Shown here: one piece after another, positions 8,816-17,024 of the stretch | How the letters are laid out: every line of letters begins with the position of its first letter | Numbering within the stretch: position 1 is the stretch's first letter | DNA from: Peredibacter sp045999315 | GTDB taxonomy: Bacteria; Bdellovibrionota; Bacteriovoracia; Bacteriovoracales; Bacteriovoracaceae | NCBI RefSeq assembly: GCF_045999315.1 | Contig: NZ_CP174607.1 | Location: 620,001-684,000, forward strand | DNA length: 64,000 nucleotides | Direction of reading: 5' to 3' | Translations under genes and position numbers: made by a program | The notes under the pieces: generated by a model | The model's database searches: none | Told to the model about the DNA's origin: nothing | The model's input: only the letters and a program-made list of their open reading frames with translations

Positions 8816-9567
8816 CGCTCCCAAGACAGTTTTGAATTCTTCAGTGCTTCGTACTGGTCTAAGGAAAGGACCTTCCCCATTCGCATTTTGGTGAGAATGG
8901 CATTCACTCTTTGACGGGCAAAGCTTGTAAGTTTCTTGTTCTTATAAGAAATATAATAACGTTTAGGGCTTGGTAGAAGCATCGCCAGGAATGCCGCTTC
9001 TTTTGGATTGATGGCCGAAGGATGCTTTCTGAAGTAGTGGTAAGAAGCGGCCTTGATTCCATGAATTTTTGGACCGAATTCGATCACATTTAAATACACT
9101 TCAAGAATGCGGGCCTTAGTAAGTACCTTCTCTACTTTTTGAGCAAGAATGATTTCGTGGACCTTACGCCAGATGGTTCGATCTTCTGAGAGGAAAACGT
9201 TTTTTACCATCTGCTGAGTGATGGTACTTGCTCCTCTAAATCTTTCTCCATCGGCCATTTCCCCGAGTGCCACTTTCATTTGCTCAAGATCAATGCCTTG
9301 ATGCTGATAAAAACTCCAGTCCTCAGAAAAGATAATCGCCCACTTTGCAAAACTCGACATCTCTTTCAAGCTCGCCCAATTTTTGGGACGACCAGGTTTT
9401 AATTCATATTCTGGAGTTTCTACATTTTGATTTTTAGCATGAGGATACAGAGTTTTAAGCTTTTCCACATCGTGTGAGAAGTACATGTATAGAGGACTAA
9501 GGAGCATCAGTACGATGACCACATATAGAATCTTCCAAAGTACTGGTTTGAAACTTGCCCTTATCAT
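8812..9567 (-). CDS. mtgA: Monofunctional peptidoglycan glycosyltransferase (GT51)
   Basis: 251 residues. One N-terminal membrane anchor (about 12-30) precedes a GT51 domain that polymerises lipid II into glycan strands in the periplasm. GT51 motifs in order: SEDWSFYQHQGID (catalytic Glu), GASTITQQMVKN, RKVHEIILAQKVE and KARILEVYLNVIEFG. There is no transpeptidase domain, so this is MtgA and not a class A PBP. It ends convergently on trmL with a 4-nt shared stop, and starts 30 bp from divergent rlmC. Confidence 0.94.
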   Translation of the reverse strand: MIRASFKPVLWKILYVVIVLMLLSPLYMYFSHDVEKLKTLYPHAKNQNVETPEYELKPGRPKNWASLKEMSSFAKWAIIFSEDWSFYQHQGIDLEQMKVALGEMADGERFRGASTITQQMVKNVFLSEDRTIWRKVHEIILAQKVEKVLTKARILEVYLNVIEFGPKIHGIKAASYHYFRKHPSAINPKEAAFLAMLLPSPKRYYISYKNKKLTSFARQRVNAILTKMRMGKVLSLDQYEALKNSKLSWER

Positions 9568-9597
9568 CTTTCCCCGTTATGAGTATGATTATACTTT

Positions 9598-10740
9598 ATG
9601 AAAAATATTTGTGGTTACTTTCAGCAAGGCATTTGTCATTCATGTGATCTCATGGAAGTGGATTATCGTGATCAGCTTCAGTTAAAAGAGAAGCTGTTGT
9701 CAGAATCACTCAAAGATTTTTCATCTTCCCTCCTTCCTTCGGTCGCTTCACAAGAATTCTCTTTTAGAAATAAAGCTAAATTTGTGGTCACTGGCACCAT
9801 GGAAAATCCAGTAATTGGATTATGGGGTGAGAAAGACCTGGATTCAGGAAGGGAACTTCTTCATTGTCCCCTTCACTTGGATGAAATCAATCAGGCCCTT
9901 CCTGCGATCAAAAAATTTATCACTGATGCGAAGTTAGTTCCCTATAACATTGAGGCCAAAAGGGGCGAGCTCAAGGGAATCATTCTTTTTTACTCTCCTT
10001 CGAGTAAAGAATCTTATCTGCGCTTTATCATGCGTTCGAAAGAGGCAGTTTCTCGAATTACGAAGCATCATCTCGCGCTTCTTAAAGAAGTTCCTCATCT
10101 AAAATCTATTTCGGTAAATATTCAACCGGTTCCTCATGCCTTGCTTGAAGGTGAAGAAGAAGTCTTTATCACTGAAACGACTTCCGTGACTCATCGTCTT
10201 GGATCAGTTGATATGAAACTCGGGCCTCGGGCCTTTGTTCAAACCAATCAAGCGGTCGCTGAAAAACTTTATGCGACGGCGGCCAATTGGGTGGAAGAAT
10301 CAGGATCGAAAAGGTTTCTGGAGCTTTTCTGTGGGCAAGGAGCCTTTAGTTTCTTCGTTGCTCCTTACATTGAAGAGGGACTCGGCATTGAAATCAATGC
10401 AGACGCGGTTCTTCAGGCCAATCTTACGGCCGCAAAACAAAATCTCTCTCACTTAAAATTCAAGAGCGCTGATGCTGGCAAGGTCTCAGATGAATTGAAA
10501 GCATTTGATCCAGAAGTGATTCTAGTGAATCCTCCTCGTAGAGGACTTGCAGATGCCACGGACTTGATTATTAACCAAAGACCCGAGCATCTGATCTATT
10601 CAAGTTGTAACTATGAAACTCTGGCGCAGGATTTAAGAAAACTCTCTCTTCACTATTCAGTAAAGAGAGTTCAGTTGTTTGATATGTTCCCGCAGACCAG
10701 ACATTTTGAAACGCTGGTGCTGCTGGAACTTAAAAATTAA
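9598..10740 (+). CDS. rlmC: 23S rRNA (uracil-747-C5)-methyltransferase RlmC
   Basis: 380 residues (E. coli RlmC is about 375). It starts MKNICGYFQQGICHSCDLME, the Cys pattern C-x6-C-x2-C of RlmC's iron-sulfur site, with no TRAM domain, which separates it from RlmD. Downstream: FVQTNQAVAEKLYATA (conserved Gln/Asn), the SAM loop FLELFCGQGAFSFF, LVNPPRRGL, and YSSCNYETLAQDL with the nucleophilic Cys, ending in the MFPQTRHFETL motif. The 3' end shares TTAA with the convergent PbgA-like gene. It is not an obvious recent duplicate of the TRAM-type paralogue near 2.3-3.4 kb. Confidence 0.92.
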   Translation: MKNICGYFQQGICHSCDLMEVDYRDQLQLKEKLLSESLKDFSSSLLPSVASQEFSFRNKAKFVVTGTMENPVIGLWGEKDLDSGRELLHCPLHLDEINQALPAIKKFITDAKLVPYNIEAKRGELKGIILFYSPSSKESYLRFIMRSKEAVSRITKHHLALLKEVPHLKSISVNIQPVPHALLEGEEEVFITETTSVTHRLGSVDMKLGPRAFVQTNQAVAEKLYATAANWVEESGSKRFLELFCGQGAFSFFVAPYIEEGLGIEINADAVLQANLTAAKQNLSHLKFKSADAGKVSDELKAFDPEVILVNPPRRGLADATDLIINQRPEHLIYSSCNYETLAQDLRKLSLHYSVKRVQLFDMFPQTRHFETLVLLELKN

Positions 10741-12269
10741 TTGGGCTTTGTGTATTTGTTGTTGATCTTGAGGGCCTTAAAGATCAATTCGCGACGAGGT
10801 TGAGCTTCCCCACCTTTAAGAGAAACATCTGAAATATTTCCACCAGCAACTGTTGTTAAAACAGATTTCGACAGATCCAAAATTTTAAAATTATCTTTTC
10901 CACTTACTAGAAGCCAGTCTCTTCCCTCATCAAAAAGGGACTTACCTAGGCCAACGGAATGATAAACTTTTTTACATCCTAGTGCCGTGTCCATCAAAGT
11001 CGGAATGACATCGTAGCTAGAAGTCGCGTGATCAATTTCATCCGCTTTTCTGTCCGGTGTAAAAACCAGAAGTGGCATCATCAGACTTGATGGGCCAGAA
11101 TGGCCACCTGTCATAACAATATAAGTATCTTTTAAGAGGCCTTCTTTCTGAAGTTCTAACACAACACTTTGGATGAGTTTATCTACTTCACCTGCATGCT
11201 GAATAAAAGTCAGATTCAATGAATATGACTGAATCAGATCTGAAGAACGATTATTCGCCCAATCTTTAAACGACTGAAGCGTTTTTTCATCATGCTCCGA
11301 AGGACTCGAAGTTGCCGTAGCATCATTACCTAGGTCAACGATCTCATACTGACGACGATCAAGTTCAGTCATGATTGCTGGACTAACGTCCTTGGCAGTC
11401 GTTTGATAACTTGAAGGAATTGAATAATAGAGAGAAAAAATTCCACCATTGGCATCAGTGCTCACACTATAATGCGAGTTAAAACTCATACCGTGTTTTT
11501 TCATATGAAACACATTTGGCATAAGTTCAGGATTAAGCTGATCCTGTGACCACTCTTTGATGACAATCATGACGATGTTAGGATTGTTCTTTCCGGTACA
11601 AGAAAGTTTTGAAGAAGGATAATGAAGAGTTCGTGTGTCTACGACTTTATTTTCATCCTCTCTCTTTGGATTGAAATCCAGAGGAAAAAGTGAAGATAAA
11701 CGAGGATCAATACTTCCGTAATGATAGATTGATTTACCGATCAGTAGGCATAGAACAATTAAAACCAAGTACCAGTTTTTAACCGGATTACTAAAGCGAG
11801 TTTGCATGTAACGCCAAACTCTTTCTCCTCGAATCCAAATAACAACGGCCAGAACAACGAGACCGATAGCACCGATCATTGTTCCATTTGCTCCGACTAG
11901 ATTCTGCACTCCCTCTGACATCACAAGTTTTGAAAGAAAACTATAGATGTGAAGTTGATATGAAGAGAAGGCCACAGCATCTAACAAGATGAAGAGATTC
12001 AAAATCAAAATTAATAAAAGAGACCAGAACCGCGAAACATAATAAGTCGGCATGAGGAGGACAATCGGACAGTACAAAAGAAAGTACACGATTGCATTCG
12101 CGATACCATAATGACCAATGAGTGTTGTTACGTAATACACCCAATCAGTTGGTGTCTGTGGTAATACAAAACTTTTTAGATAAAGGAGCGCGATCAATGT
12201 TGATAATGGCCAAGAAATGCCAAAAAAAATCTTACGTCCCCAAGAAAGAACAAAACTTCTGCGATTCAT
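10737..12269 (-). CDS. pbgA: PbgA/YejM (LapC)-like inner-membrane protein with alkaline-phosphatase-superfamily domain
   Basis: 510 residues. Five predicted membrane helices fill the first 200 residues, followed by a periplasmic sulfatase-like domain. SVSTDANGGIFSLYYSIPSS closely mirrors the equivalent segment of E. coli YejM/PbgA, and the C terminus keeps SYDVIPTLMDTALGC and a VSGKDNFKILDL strand pair. In enterobacteria PbgA/LapC senses periplasmic LPS and controls LpxC turnover through LapB, and does not act as a classical sulfatase. The same role in LPS homeostasis is plausible here, fitting lptF nearby, but lapB and lpxC are not in view. It is divergent from a small ORF and shares its stop tetranucleotide with rlmC. 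Confidence 0.75.
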   Translation of the reverse strand: MNRRSFVLSWGRKIFFGISWPLSTLIALLYLKSFVLPQTPTDWVYYVTTLIGHYGIANAIVYFLLYCPIVLLMPTYYVSRFWSLLLILILNLFILLDAVAFSSYQLHIYSFLSKLVMSEGVQNLVGANGTMIGAIGLVVLAVVIWIRGERVWRYMQTRFSNPVKNWYLVLIVLCLLIGKSIYHYGSIDPRLSSLFPLDFNPKREDENKVVDTRTLHYPSSKLSCTGKNNPNIVMIVIKEWSQDQLNPELMPNVFHMKKHGMSFNSHYSVSTDANGGIFSLYYSIPSSYQTTAKDVSPAIMTELDRRQYEIVDLGNDATATSSPSEHDEKTLQSFKDWANNRSSDLIQSYSLNLTFIQHAGEVDKLIQSVVLELQKEGLLKDTYIVMTGGHSGPSSLMMPLLVFTPDRKADEIDHATSSYDVIPTLMDTALGCKKVYHSVGLGKSLFDEGRDWLLVSGKDNFKILDLSKSVLTTVAGGNISDVSLKGGEAQPRRELIFKALKINNKYTKPN

Positions 12270-12410
12270 GTATGCCTCTTTAATTCCTTTCTATTCTAAT
12301 AGAAACACGTCGCATTAAGCAGCCGGATTCTAAAGGTAAATCTTTCCATTTGAAAAATGTGTTTGATATATCAAACTTTCGTATTACGATTTATACAGAG
12401 CGAGGTGGGC

Positions 12411-12593
12411 ATGATCGTCCGACATTCTTTGAAACTCTTGGAACAACTATCAGAACTTGAAGACATCATTCAACAGATTGAGCATCTAATGGATGAAAAG
12501 GGTGTTGATTGTAATCGGGAATTGATTTTACTGAAGATTTTGAAGGGTCGGGAAGCTCAATTCGCTCCCCGACTGCCAAAGAAAAAAGATTAG
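12411..12593 (+). CDS. Small hypothetical protein (60 aa)
   Basis: I do not recognise this protein. ATG 12411 follows GAGGTGGG, which I prefer to an earlier in-frame ATG at 12357. The product is acidic in the middle and predicted mostly helical (LKLLEQLSELEDIIQQIEHL looks like a short coiled coil), ending in a basic tail (PRLPKKKD). It lies between the divergent PbgA-like gene and a convergent barrel gene whose stop it overlaps by 4 nt. Coding status is likely but not certain. Confidence 0.5.
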   Translation: MIVRHSLKLLEQLSELEDIIQQIEHLMDEKGVDCNRELILLKILKGREAQFAPRLPKKKD

Positions 12594-13510
12594 AATAGGA
12601 AATCAGCACCAAGGCCGAAGAAGTTCTCACGACGTTTAACTTCTTCGCCAGCTCCATCAAGAGTATCGTAATCAGAATTACGAGACATGCCATAGTGAAA
12701 CTTGGCAATGAAGCTTTCTGTAATCAGATATTTTGCTATGAAACGGAAATCCAAATCCACATGATCATCAGCTTGAATATCTTTATCAATCTCACCTACG
12801 CGAGTAGCTTGAGCAGAGATAAGAGTCATGAACTCATTAACCGGGCGGTATTGGTAAGTTGCACGAAGATAGATGTCTTGAGATGAATCTTCATCGATTG
12901 TAGTGTCACCACCAGCTGATCTTTGCTTGTAATCGCCTTCTTGGTTGTAGATAAAACCAGCGGCCAATTGCCATTCGTTCGCCTCATTCCATTTGCGGCC
13001 AGTACGCGCATTCAACTCATATGAGTTTCTGCCATTGGCGTAGTTACCATTTTTTGGTCCTGGTCCAAGTGAGCCTTTCTCTGCGTCTTGAACATTGATT
13101 TTTGCAATGAAACCGAAGTCAACGTTGTAACGTGAAGAGTTTTGATTCAAAAGACGATAGTTTAAACCAACAGCAGGGTTAGCTAGGCCATTACTGTAGA
13201 ATGAATTTTGGTTTAAAGAAGCATCTGTATTCGTTCTGTCTTCAGTTTGATTATTGATGATGTAATCAAGACCAAGGAAAGCATTGATTGAATTAGAAAA
13301 CGCGTAAGCATAAGTTGCTGAGAACAAGTTTCCGCGTGTCTCAGTCGTCTGATTGGCCTTATTTTCTGACTTATAATATGTCTGAAAAATATCTAGCGTT
13401 AGGTTTTGTTGGTGCTCTTTTAAAAAAAAGTTAACGTCACCAAATTTCAATTCTTGTGCGCTTGCTGCTGATACAACAAGTAGACCAGCTACCGCGATCA
13501 TTCTTTTCAT
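12590..13510 (-). CDS. Outer-membrane beta-barrel protein (hypothetical)
   Basis: 306 residues. A cleavable signal peptide (MKRMIAVAGLLVVSAASA) is followed by alternating polar/aromatic strands such as FSATYAYAFSNSINAFLGLD and QDIYLRATYQYRPVNEFMTL. The protein ends in ...GADFLF, a C-terminal Phe beta-signal for BAM insertion. I estimate 12 or so strands. No family name can be assigned by eye. It is first of three secreted barrel genes on this strand (12.6-15.8 kb) and has its own upstream region of about 140 bp before the terminator of the next barrel gene. Confidence 0.75.
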   Translation of the reverse strand: MKRMIAVAGLLVVSAASAQELKFGDVNFFLKEHQQNLTLDIFQTYYKSENKANQTTETRGNLFSATYAYAFSNSINAFLGLDYIINNQTEDRTNTDASLNQNSFYSNGLANPAVGLNYRLLNQNSSRYNVDFGFIAKINVQDAEKGSLGPGPKNGNYANGRNSYELNARTGRKWNEANEWQLAAGFIYNQEGDYKQRSAGGDTTIDEDSSQDIYLRATYQYRPVNEFMTLISAQATRVGEIDKDIQADDHVDLDFRFIAKYLITESFIAKFHYGMSRNSDYDTLDGAGEEVKRRENFFGLGADFLF

Positions 13511-13651
13511 CGACCCGCTCCTTGTGTTTCAAAAATTGTACTATTTTAGTTAAAAAATAACTAATGGATTTTCCTAACAGGGAATGGCCGGTTTTTGAGT
13601 TAACTTGGAGCCGGAATGGGACTGAATCCTTAAGATTAGATGGGTAAAAAC

Positions 13652-13680
13652 GAAAAAGGGCCCGGAAAACCGGGCCCTCG
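13652..13680 (-). terminator. Strong intrinsic terminator after the 13.7-15.0 kb barrel gene
   Basis: AGGGCCCGG, loop AAAA, CCGGGCCCT: a 9-bp G+C-rich stem. On the minus strand it is followed by TTTTTCGTTTTT, 25 bp beyond the stop codon of the porin-like gene. Its strength suits a highly expressed transcript. Confidence 0.92.
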
Positions 13681-13703
13681 TATCTTTATCAGTTAAGAAA
13701 AGA

Positions 13704-14984
13704 TTAGAAACGGTAAGTCATAGCTACACGAGACATAAGGTTGTCTGTGCGAAGTGTACCGTTACCAGCACCAGTGTTCTCACCAGCAACAGCAGAAGTA
13801 GCATCAGCTGTACCAACTACACCGTCAACTGAAAGTTCGCCGAACTTAAGAGTTGCACCAGCGTTGATTGCTGTAGAGTTACGAACTGTAGATTCTGTAC
13901 CGTTGATTTCATTTGTACCCCAAACAACTTGAGATACTGAACCACGAAGAGTTAACCAAGAAGTAGCTTCAGTCTCAAGACCGATAACAACTGGAACACG
14001 TTGAGTTTTGTATTCTTTACAAGCAGTGATACCACCATTTTCGCAAAGAAGACCGAATAGAGAAGCCGCAACACCAGCACCTTTACCGTGTTCATTTTCG
14101 ATATCACGCATAAAGAATGAACCTTTTACGAAAAGGCTAGATTTGTCGTTAAGACGCTCAACACGGCCAATACCGATTTCACCTTGCTTAGATGAAATAT
14201 CTTTCTTCTGGCTGATACCAGCAGCGAAAGCACCAGCACCAGTAGCCTGGATATCTGAAGACATATCGAATGAACGGTAGTCTACGAATAGAGTGTTGCC
14301 ATTGATAGCGTGGATAGCACCTACTTGGTAACCTAGATCACCTTCGAACTTAGCTGCACCAGTAAGGCTGCCCACTGGAGCTGCTGCAGTATCAGTAACA
14401 GATGTTTCACCTTTAGCGTTATTGATAATGTTGATGTTAGCGTAAACTTGAGTATCACCCATGATAACACCAAGACGAGTTCTCATAGCTTCAGAAGAAA
14501 CTGGAGAATCTTCTTGAGCAGTTTTTGCGTACTCAAGGTTAGCACCCCATTTAATACCAGCGTCGCCACCTAGGAAAAGAGCAAGGTTATTTTCTTCTAA
14601 ACCTGTTCCCTGGAAAGAAACGTCAGATTGATTAGCAATATCAGCAGAAGCGTCGATTAGACCGGCACCAGTGCGAAGAGCGTTACCAGTATTTGAAGCA
14701 CCACCGAACTGGACACCCCAAACTAGGTTACCCATAGCTTTGAATGCGCCACCTTCACCACGAGCAGTTTCAGCAGAATCTTGATTTACGTTTCCGCCGA
14801 ACTCGTAAGTAACAAGGTCTTTGTGGTTGTTAACTTGAGCAGAGTTAAGCCAGATGTTACGGTTGTCGTTGATGTAAGCTGAACCGTAAGAATCTTCGCC
14901 TAGAGCTTGAAGGCGAGCCTTCGTAGCGAAAGCTGGTGTTGCTAGAACAGCAAGTCCAAGTGCAACTGTTAGCTGTTTTTTCAT
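13704..14984 (-). CDS. Porin-like outer-membrane beta-barrel protein, probably abundant
   Basis: 426 residues. Signal peptide MKKQLTVALGLAVLATPAFA, then a Gly/Ala/Asn/Thr-rich barrel with many amphipathic strands, ending in ...SRVAMTYRF with the C-terminal Phe beta-signal. Two Cys about eight residues apart (LLCENGGITACKEY) could form a disulfide in an external loop. ATG 14984 follows a textbook AAGGAG, so I reject an upstream GTG-like start. Signs of high expression are the strong site, the strong terminator, heavy use of a few codons (GCT, GGT, AAC) and an inverted repeat in the 5' region. It probably serves as a general porin or major surface protein; substrate unknown. Confidence 0.78.
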   Translation of the reverse strand: MKKQLTVALGLAVLATPAFATKARLQALGEDSYGSAYINDNRNIWLNSAQVNNHKDLVTYEFGGNVNQDSAETARGEGGAFKAMGNLVWGVQFGGASNTGNALRTGAGLIDASADIANQSDVSFQGTGLEENNLALFLGGDAGIKWGANLEYAKTAQEDSPVSSEAMRTRLGVIMGDTQVYANINIINNAKGETSVTDTAAAPVGSLTGAAKFEGDLGYQVGAIHAINGNTLFVDYRSFDMSSDIQATGAGAFAAGISQKKDISSKQGEIGIGRVERLNDKSSLFVKGSFFMRDIENEHGKGAGVAASLFGLLCENGGITACKEYKTQRVPVVIGLETEATSWLTLRGSVSQVVWGTNEINGTESTVRNSTAINAGATLKFGELSVDGVVGTADATSAVAGENTGAGNGTLRTDNLMSRVAMTYRF

Positions 14985-15001
14985 GAAATCTCCTTTTTGA
15001 T

Positions 15002-15018
15002 AATGACGTACTGTCATT
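15002..15018. promoter_or_regulatory. Inverted repeat in the porin-like gene 5' region
   Basis: AATGAC-gtact-GTCATT, perfect 6-bp arms with a 5-nt spacer, 18 bp before the start codon at 14984. It could be an operator or a short hairpin in the 5' untranslated region just ahead of the ribosome site. A looser pair (TCCTATGA at 15132-15139, TCATAGGA at 15170-15177) lies further upstream. Confidence 0.4.
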
Positions 15019-15192
15019 CCTATTCATGTAGTAAGTAGCTAAAAACTAAAAATCCATTTATTACTTAAAGTCTCACCAACCAATATTCCTTTGGCAATAA
15101 AATTTTTATTTGCAGTAGAACCAGAAACAGGTCCTATGAGTATCAATTTTTTGACGATCACTGCCCCTATCATAGGAGAAATGAAAAATAAA

Positions 15193-15214
15193 AAGGCCAC
15201 CGAGTGGTGGCCTT
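15193..15214 (-). terminator. Intrinsic terminator after the 15.2-15.8 kb barrel gene
   Basis: AAGGCCACC, loop GAGT, GGTGGCCTT, followed on the minus strand by TTTTTATTTTT. It lies 27 bp past the stop codon and insulates the porin-like gene downstream. Confidence 0.9.
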
Positions 15215-15240
15215 CGTGAGAAAAATCTTGTTAAGAAATT

Positions 15241-15834
15241 TTAAAAAAGGATATCAAACTTAAGAAAGTTGATCTTAATTTCGTTACCTGATTTGAAATA
15301 TTCATCACGAATATCCCCGCCGTAACGCTTAAGAGTTACAGCAAAAGTTGGAGCATATGAGATGTTCGCAACTGAGTATTGGCCAAGGTCAAAACGCTTA
15401 CCAAACTCAAGATCAGTGAAGAAATTGAAGCCAGACTCATCATCAAGGCCTTTAGCTTCTACAGTCATTCTCTCGATACCGATCATTGCACCAGCAAAGA
15501 AAGACTCTTTAATGTTGTCAGCCTGGAAGTTATAAAGAAGTCCACCAGCAGCACCCCAAGCAGTGTTAACTGAGTCTACACCCCAATCAACGTCCTGACG
15601 GTTGATGTAAGCTTTCGCTTTCCACATAAGACCAACGTATTGTTCCCAGTTTTGAGCGTAGTTAAGATTTAGACGGAAAGTCGTTTCATCACGATCTGTG
15701 CCTTTTCCGCTATCAGATTTAATAAGTAGTCCACCAGTGTACGAAAGATCAAAAGCATCGATAGAAACGATACGGCTTTGAGCAGAAGCGATAACTGATG
15801 ATACAAGTAGAACCAACGCGAGCAAGAATTTCAT
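15241..15834 (-). CDS. Small outer-membrane beta-barrel protein
   Basis: 197 residues. Signal peptide MKFLLALVLLVSSVIASA is followed by about eight amphipathic strands (e.g. DETTFRLNLNYAQNWEQYVG, SVANISYAPTFAVTL) and a C terminus ...KFDILF with terminal Phe. Size fits an 8-stranded OmpA/OmpW-like barrel, though I see no family signature. It sits 9 bp downstream of the unknown 369-residue gene and is probably co-transcribed with it, ending at its own terminator. Confidence 0.72.
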   Translation of the reverse strand: MKFLLALVLLVSSVIASAQSRIVSIDAFDLSYTGGLLIKSDSGKGTDRDETTFRLNLNYAQNWEQYVGLMWKAKAYINRQDVDWGVDSVNTAWGAAGGLLYNFQADNIKESFFAGAMIGIERMTVEAKGLDDESGFNFFTDLEFGKRFDLGQYSVANISYAPTFAVTLKRYGGDIRDEYFKSGNEIKINFLKFDILF

Positions 15835-15843
15835 GTTATCTCC

Positions 15844-16953
15844 TTATAAAAGAACTCTTGATAAAAACTTTTCTTGAGTGTGATCTGCCGACATCGGGGC
15901 CGCTTGGCCCAGAAAACGAAGAGTCGGAAAATCAAAGGCCATTTGTTCAATAGCAGCATCTTTAACATCCGAAATAAACATTTCATCGTCGAAACGGATG
16001 TACTCTTTGCTGATGTGTTTTTCGATATCAGGGAACACACGATCCAATACACGCTTCATCAATTTGATTTTAGCGGCAAGATCTTCAGATTGTGGCTCTT
16101 CCTCATGAATTAAAAACAACACGTGGCAAAGCTGCTCTTTATTTTGATAGTTGTAAGATTCAAATTCCACCAGGAAATGACCCCATTCATGGGTCATACT
16201 TTGTGGGATGAAAAGAGTCTTCTCTTCTGGATAAATTTCTTTATTAAGTTTCCATGTCACAGAAATCGCCGCTTGAACTCTTACCGATGAACAAACATCA
16301 ATAAGTTCAGGAGTCAGCTGCTCTTTGTTTTGAAGAAGGTTCAAAAACTTTTTCGGTGATAGCGAAACATAAAGATTTTCGGCCGTAAGAATAGAAAAAT
16401 CTTTGAATGAAAGACGCCATTCTTTTTTATCCACTAACTCATCAGGAGTGGTCTTTTCGATGGCCTCAAAAATTCTAATTTCCGAATGATCTTTTAAAAT
16501 TTGATCTAAATTTTCCCAGTCTTCAGTCGAGAAAAGTCCCGCGAGTTCAAGCTTATAGCCTTTACCGATGAAGAAATCTTCGCCAGTCTGAAGCTCCATA
16601 GATTTCGCTCTACCGCCAAAATCATGAAACTTTCCATCCTTATAGAAAGAGGCCTCTTTTTGCTGAGGCATGATTTTAGCGTTATGAAATTTGCGATAGA
16701 TCGCTTCAACCGCTGAAGCTGAACGAAGATGGGAAACACCAAACTCGTAGTTCTCAATCAAGTTCTGGCGATTGATCGGTCTCGATGTAATGAGACGAAC
16801 TGATTCATCCGGAAATGATTTACGGATTTCAACCAGTCTCAAAACAGCGCCTAGATCCTGGCCGATGATGATGTGACGGTAATGTTTAGAGGAAACTTTA
16901 TCTGCAGCCCCACTCTTGGAATCTTTAAAATGCTTTAGTAGACCAAAACTCAT
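15844..16953 (-). CDS. Hypothetical protein, 369 aa, possible Rossmann-like N terminus
   Basis: I do not recognise a family. After about 25 residues it reads YRHIIIGQDLGAVLRLVEIR, which resembles a beta-alpha dinucleotide-binding start (FAD/NAD-type) with a relaxed glycine pattern (GxDxGA). The rest is mixed alpha/beta, with no signal peptide or membrane segment. ATG 16953 is preferred to an in-frame TTG at 16959. The upstream terminator of the mltD gene means it has its own promoter in the 70-bp gap. Its pairing with a barrel gene hints at an envelope-related job, which is inference only. Confidence 0.6.
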   Translation of the reverse strand: MSFGLLKHFKDSKSGAADKVSSKHYRHIIIGQDLGAVLRLVEIRKSFPDESVRLITSRPINRQNLIENYEFGVSHLRSASAVEAIYRKFHNAKIMPQQKEASFYKDGKFHDFGGRAKSMELQTGEDFFIGKGYKLELAGLFSTEDWENLDQILKDHSEIRIFEAIEKTTPDELVDKKEWRLSFKDFSILTAENLYVSLSPKKFLNLLQNKEQLTPELIDVCSSVRVQAAISVTWKLNKEIYPEEKTLFIPQSMTHEWGHFLVEFESYNYQNKEQLCHVLFLIHEEEPQSEDLAAKIKLMKRVLDRVFPDIEKHISKEYIRFDDEMFISDVKDAAIEQMAFDFPTLRFLGQAAPMSADHTQEKFLSRVLL

Positions 16954-16966
16954 GGGCAAATCTTAT

Positions 16967-16996
16967 AAAAAAAAAACCACTCTTACGAGTGGCTTT
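16967..16996 (-). terminator. Intrinsic terminator after mltD
   Basis: CCACTC, loop TTAC, GAGTGG, with ten T residues after the stem on the minus strand. It lies about 30 bp beyond the mltD stop codon. Confidence 0.88.
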
Positions 16997-17024
16997 TCTT
17001 TAAAAAAGATTTTTCGGTGTTTTC

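Noticed and set aside
15135..15219. 27-codon + strand ORF reading through the terminator at 15.2 kb
   Set aside because: It crosses a terminator hairpin and has no clear ribosome site or recognisable sequence.
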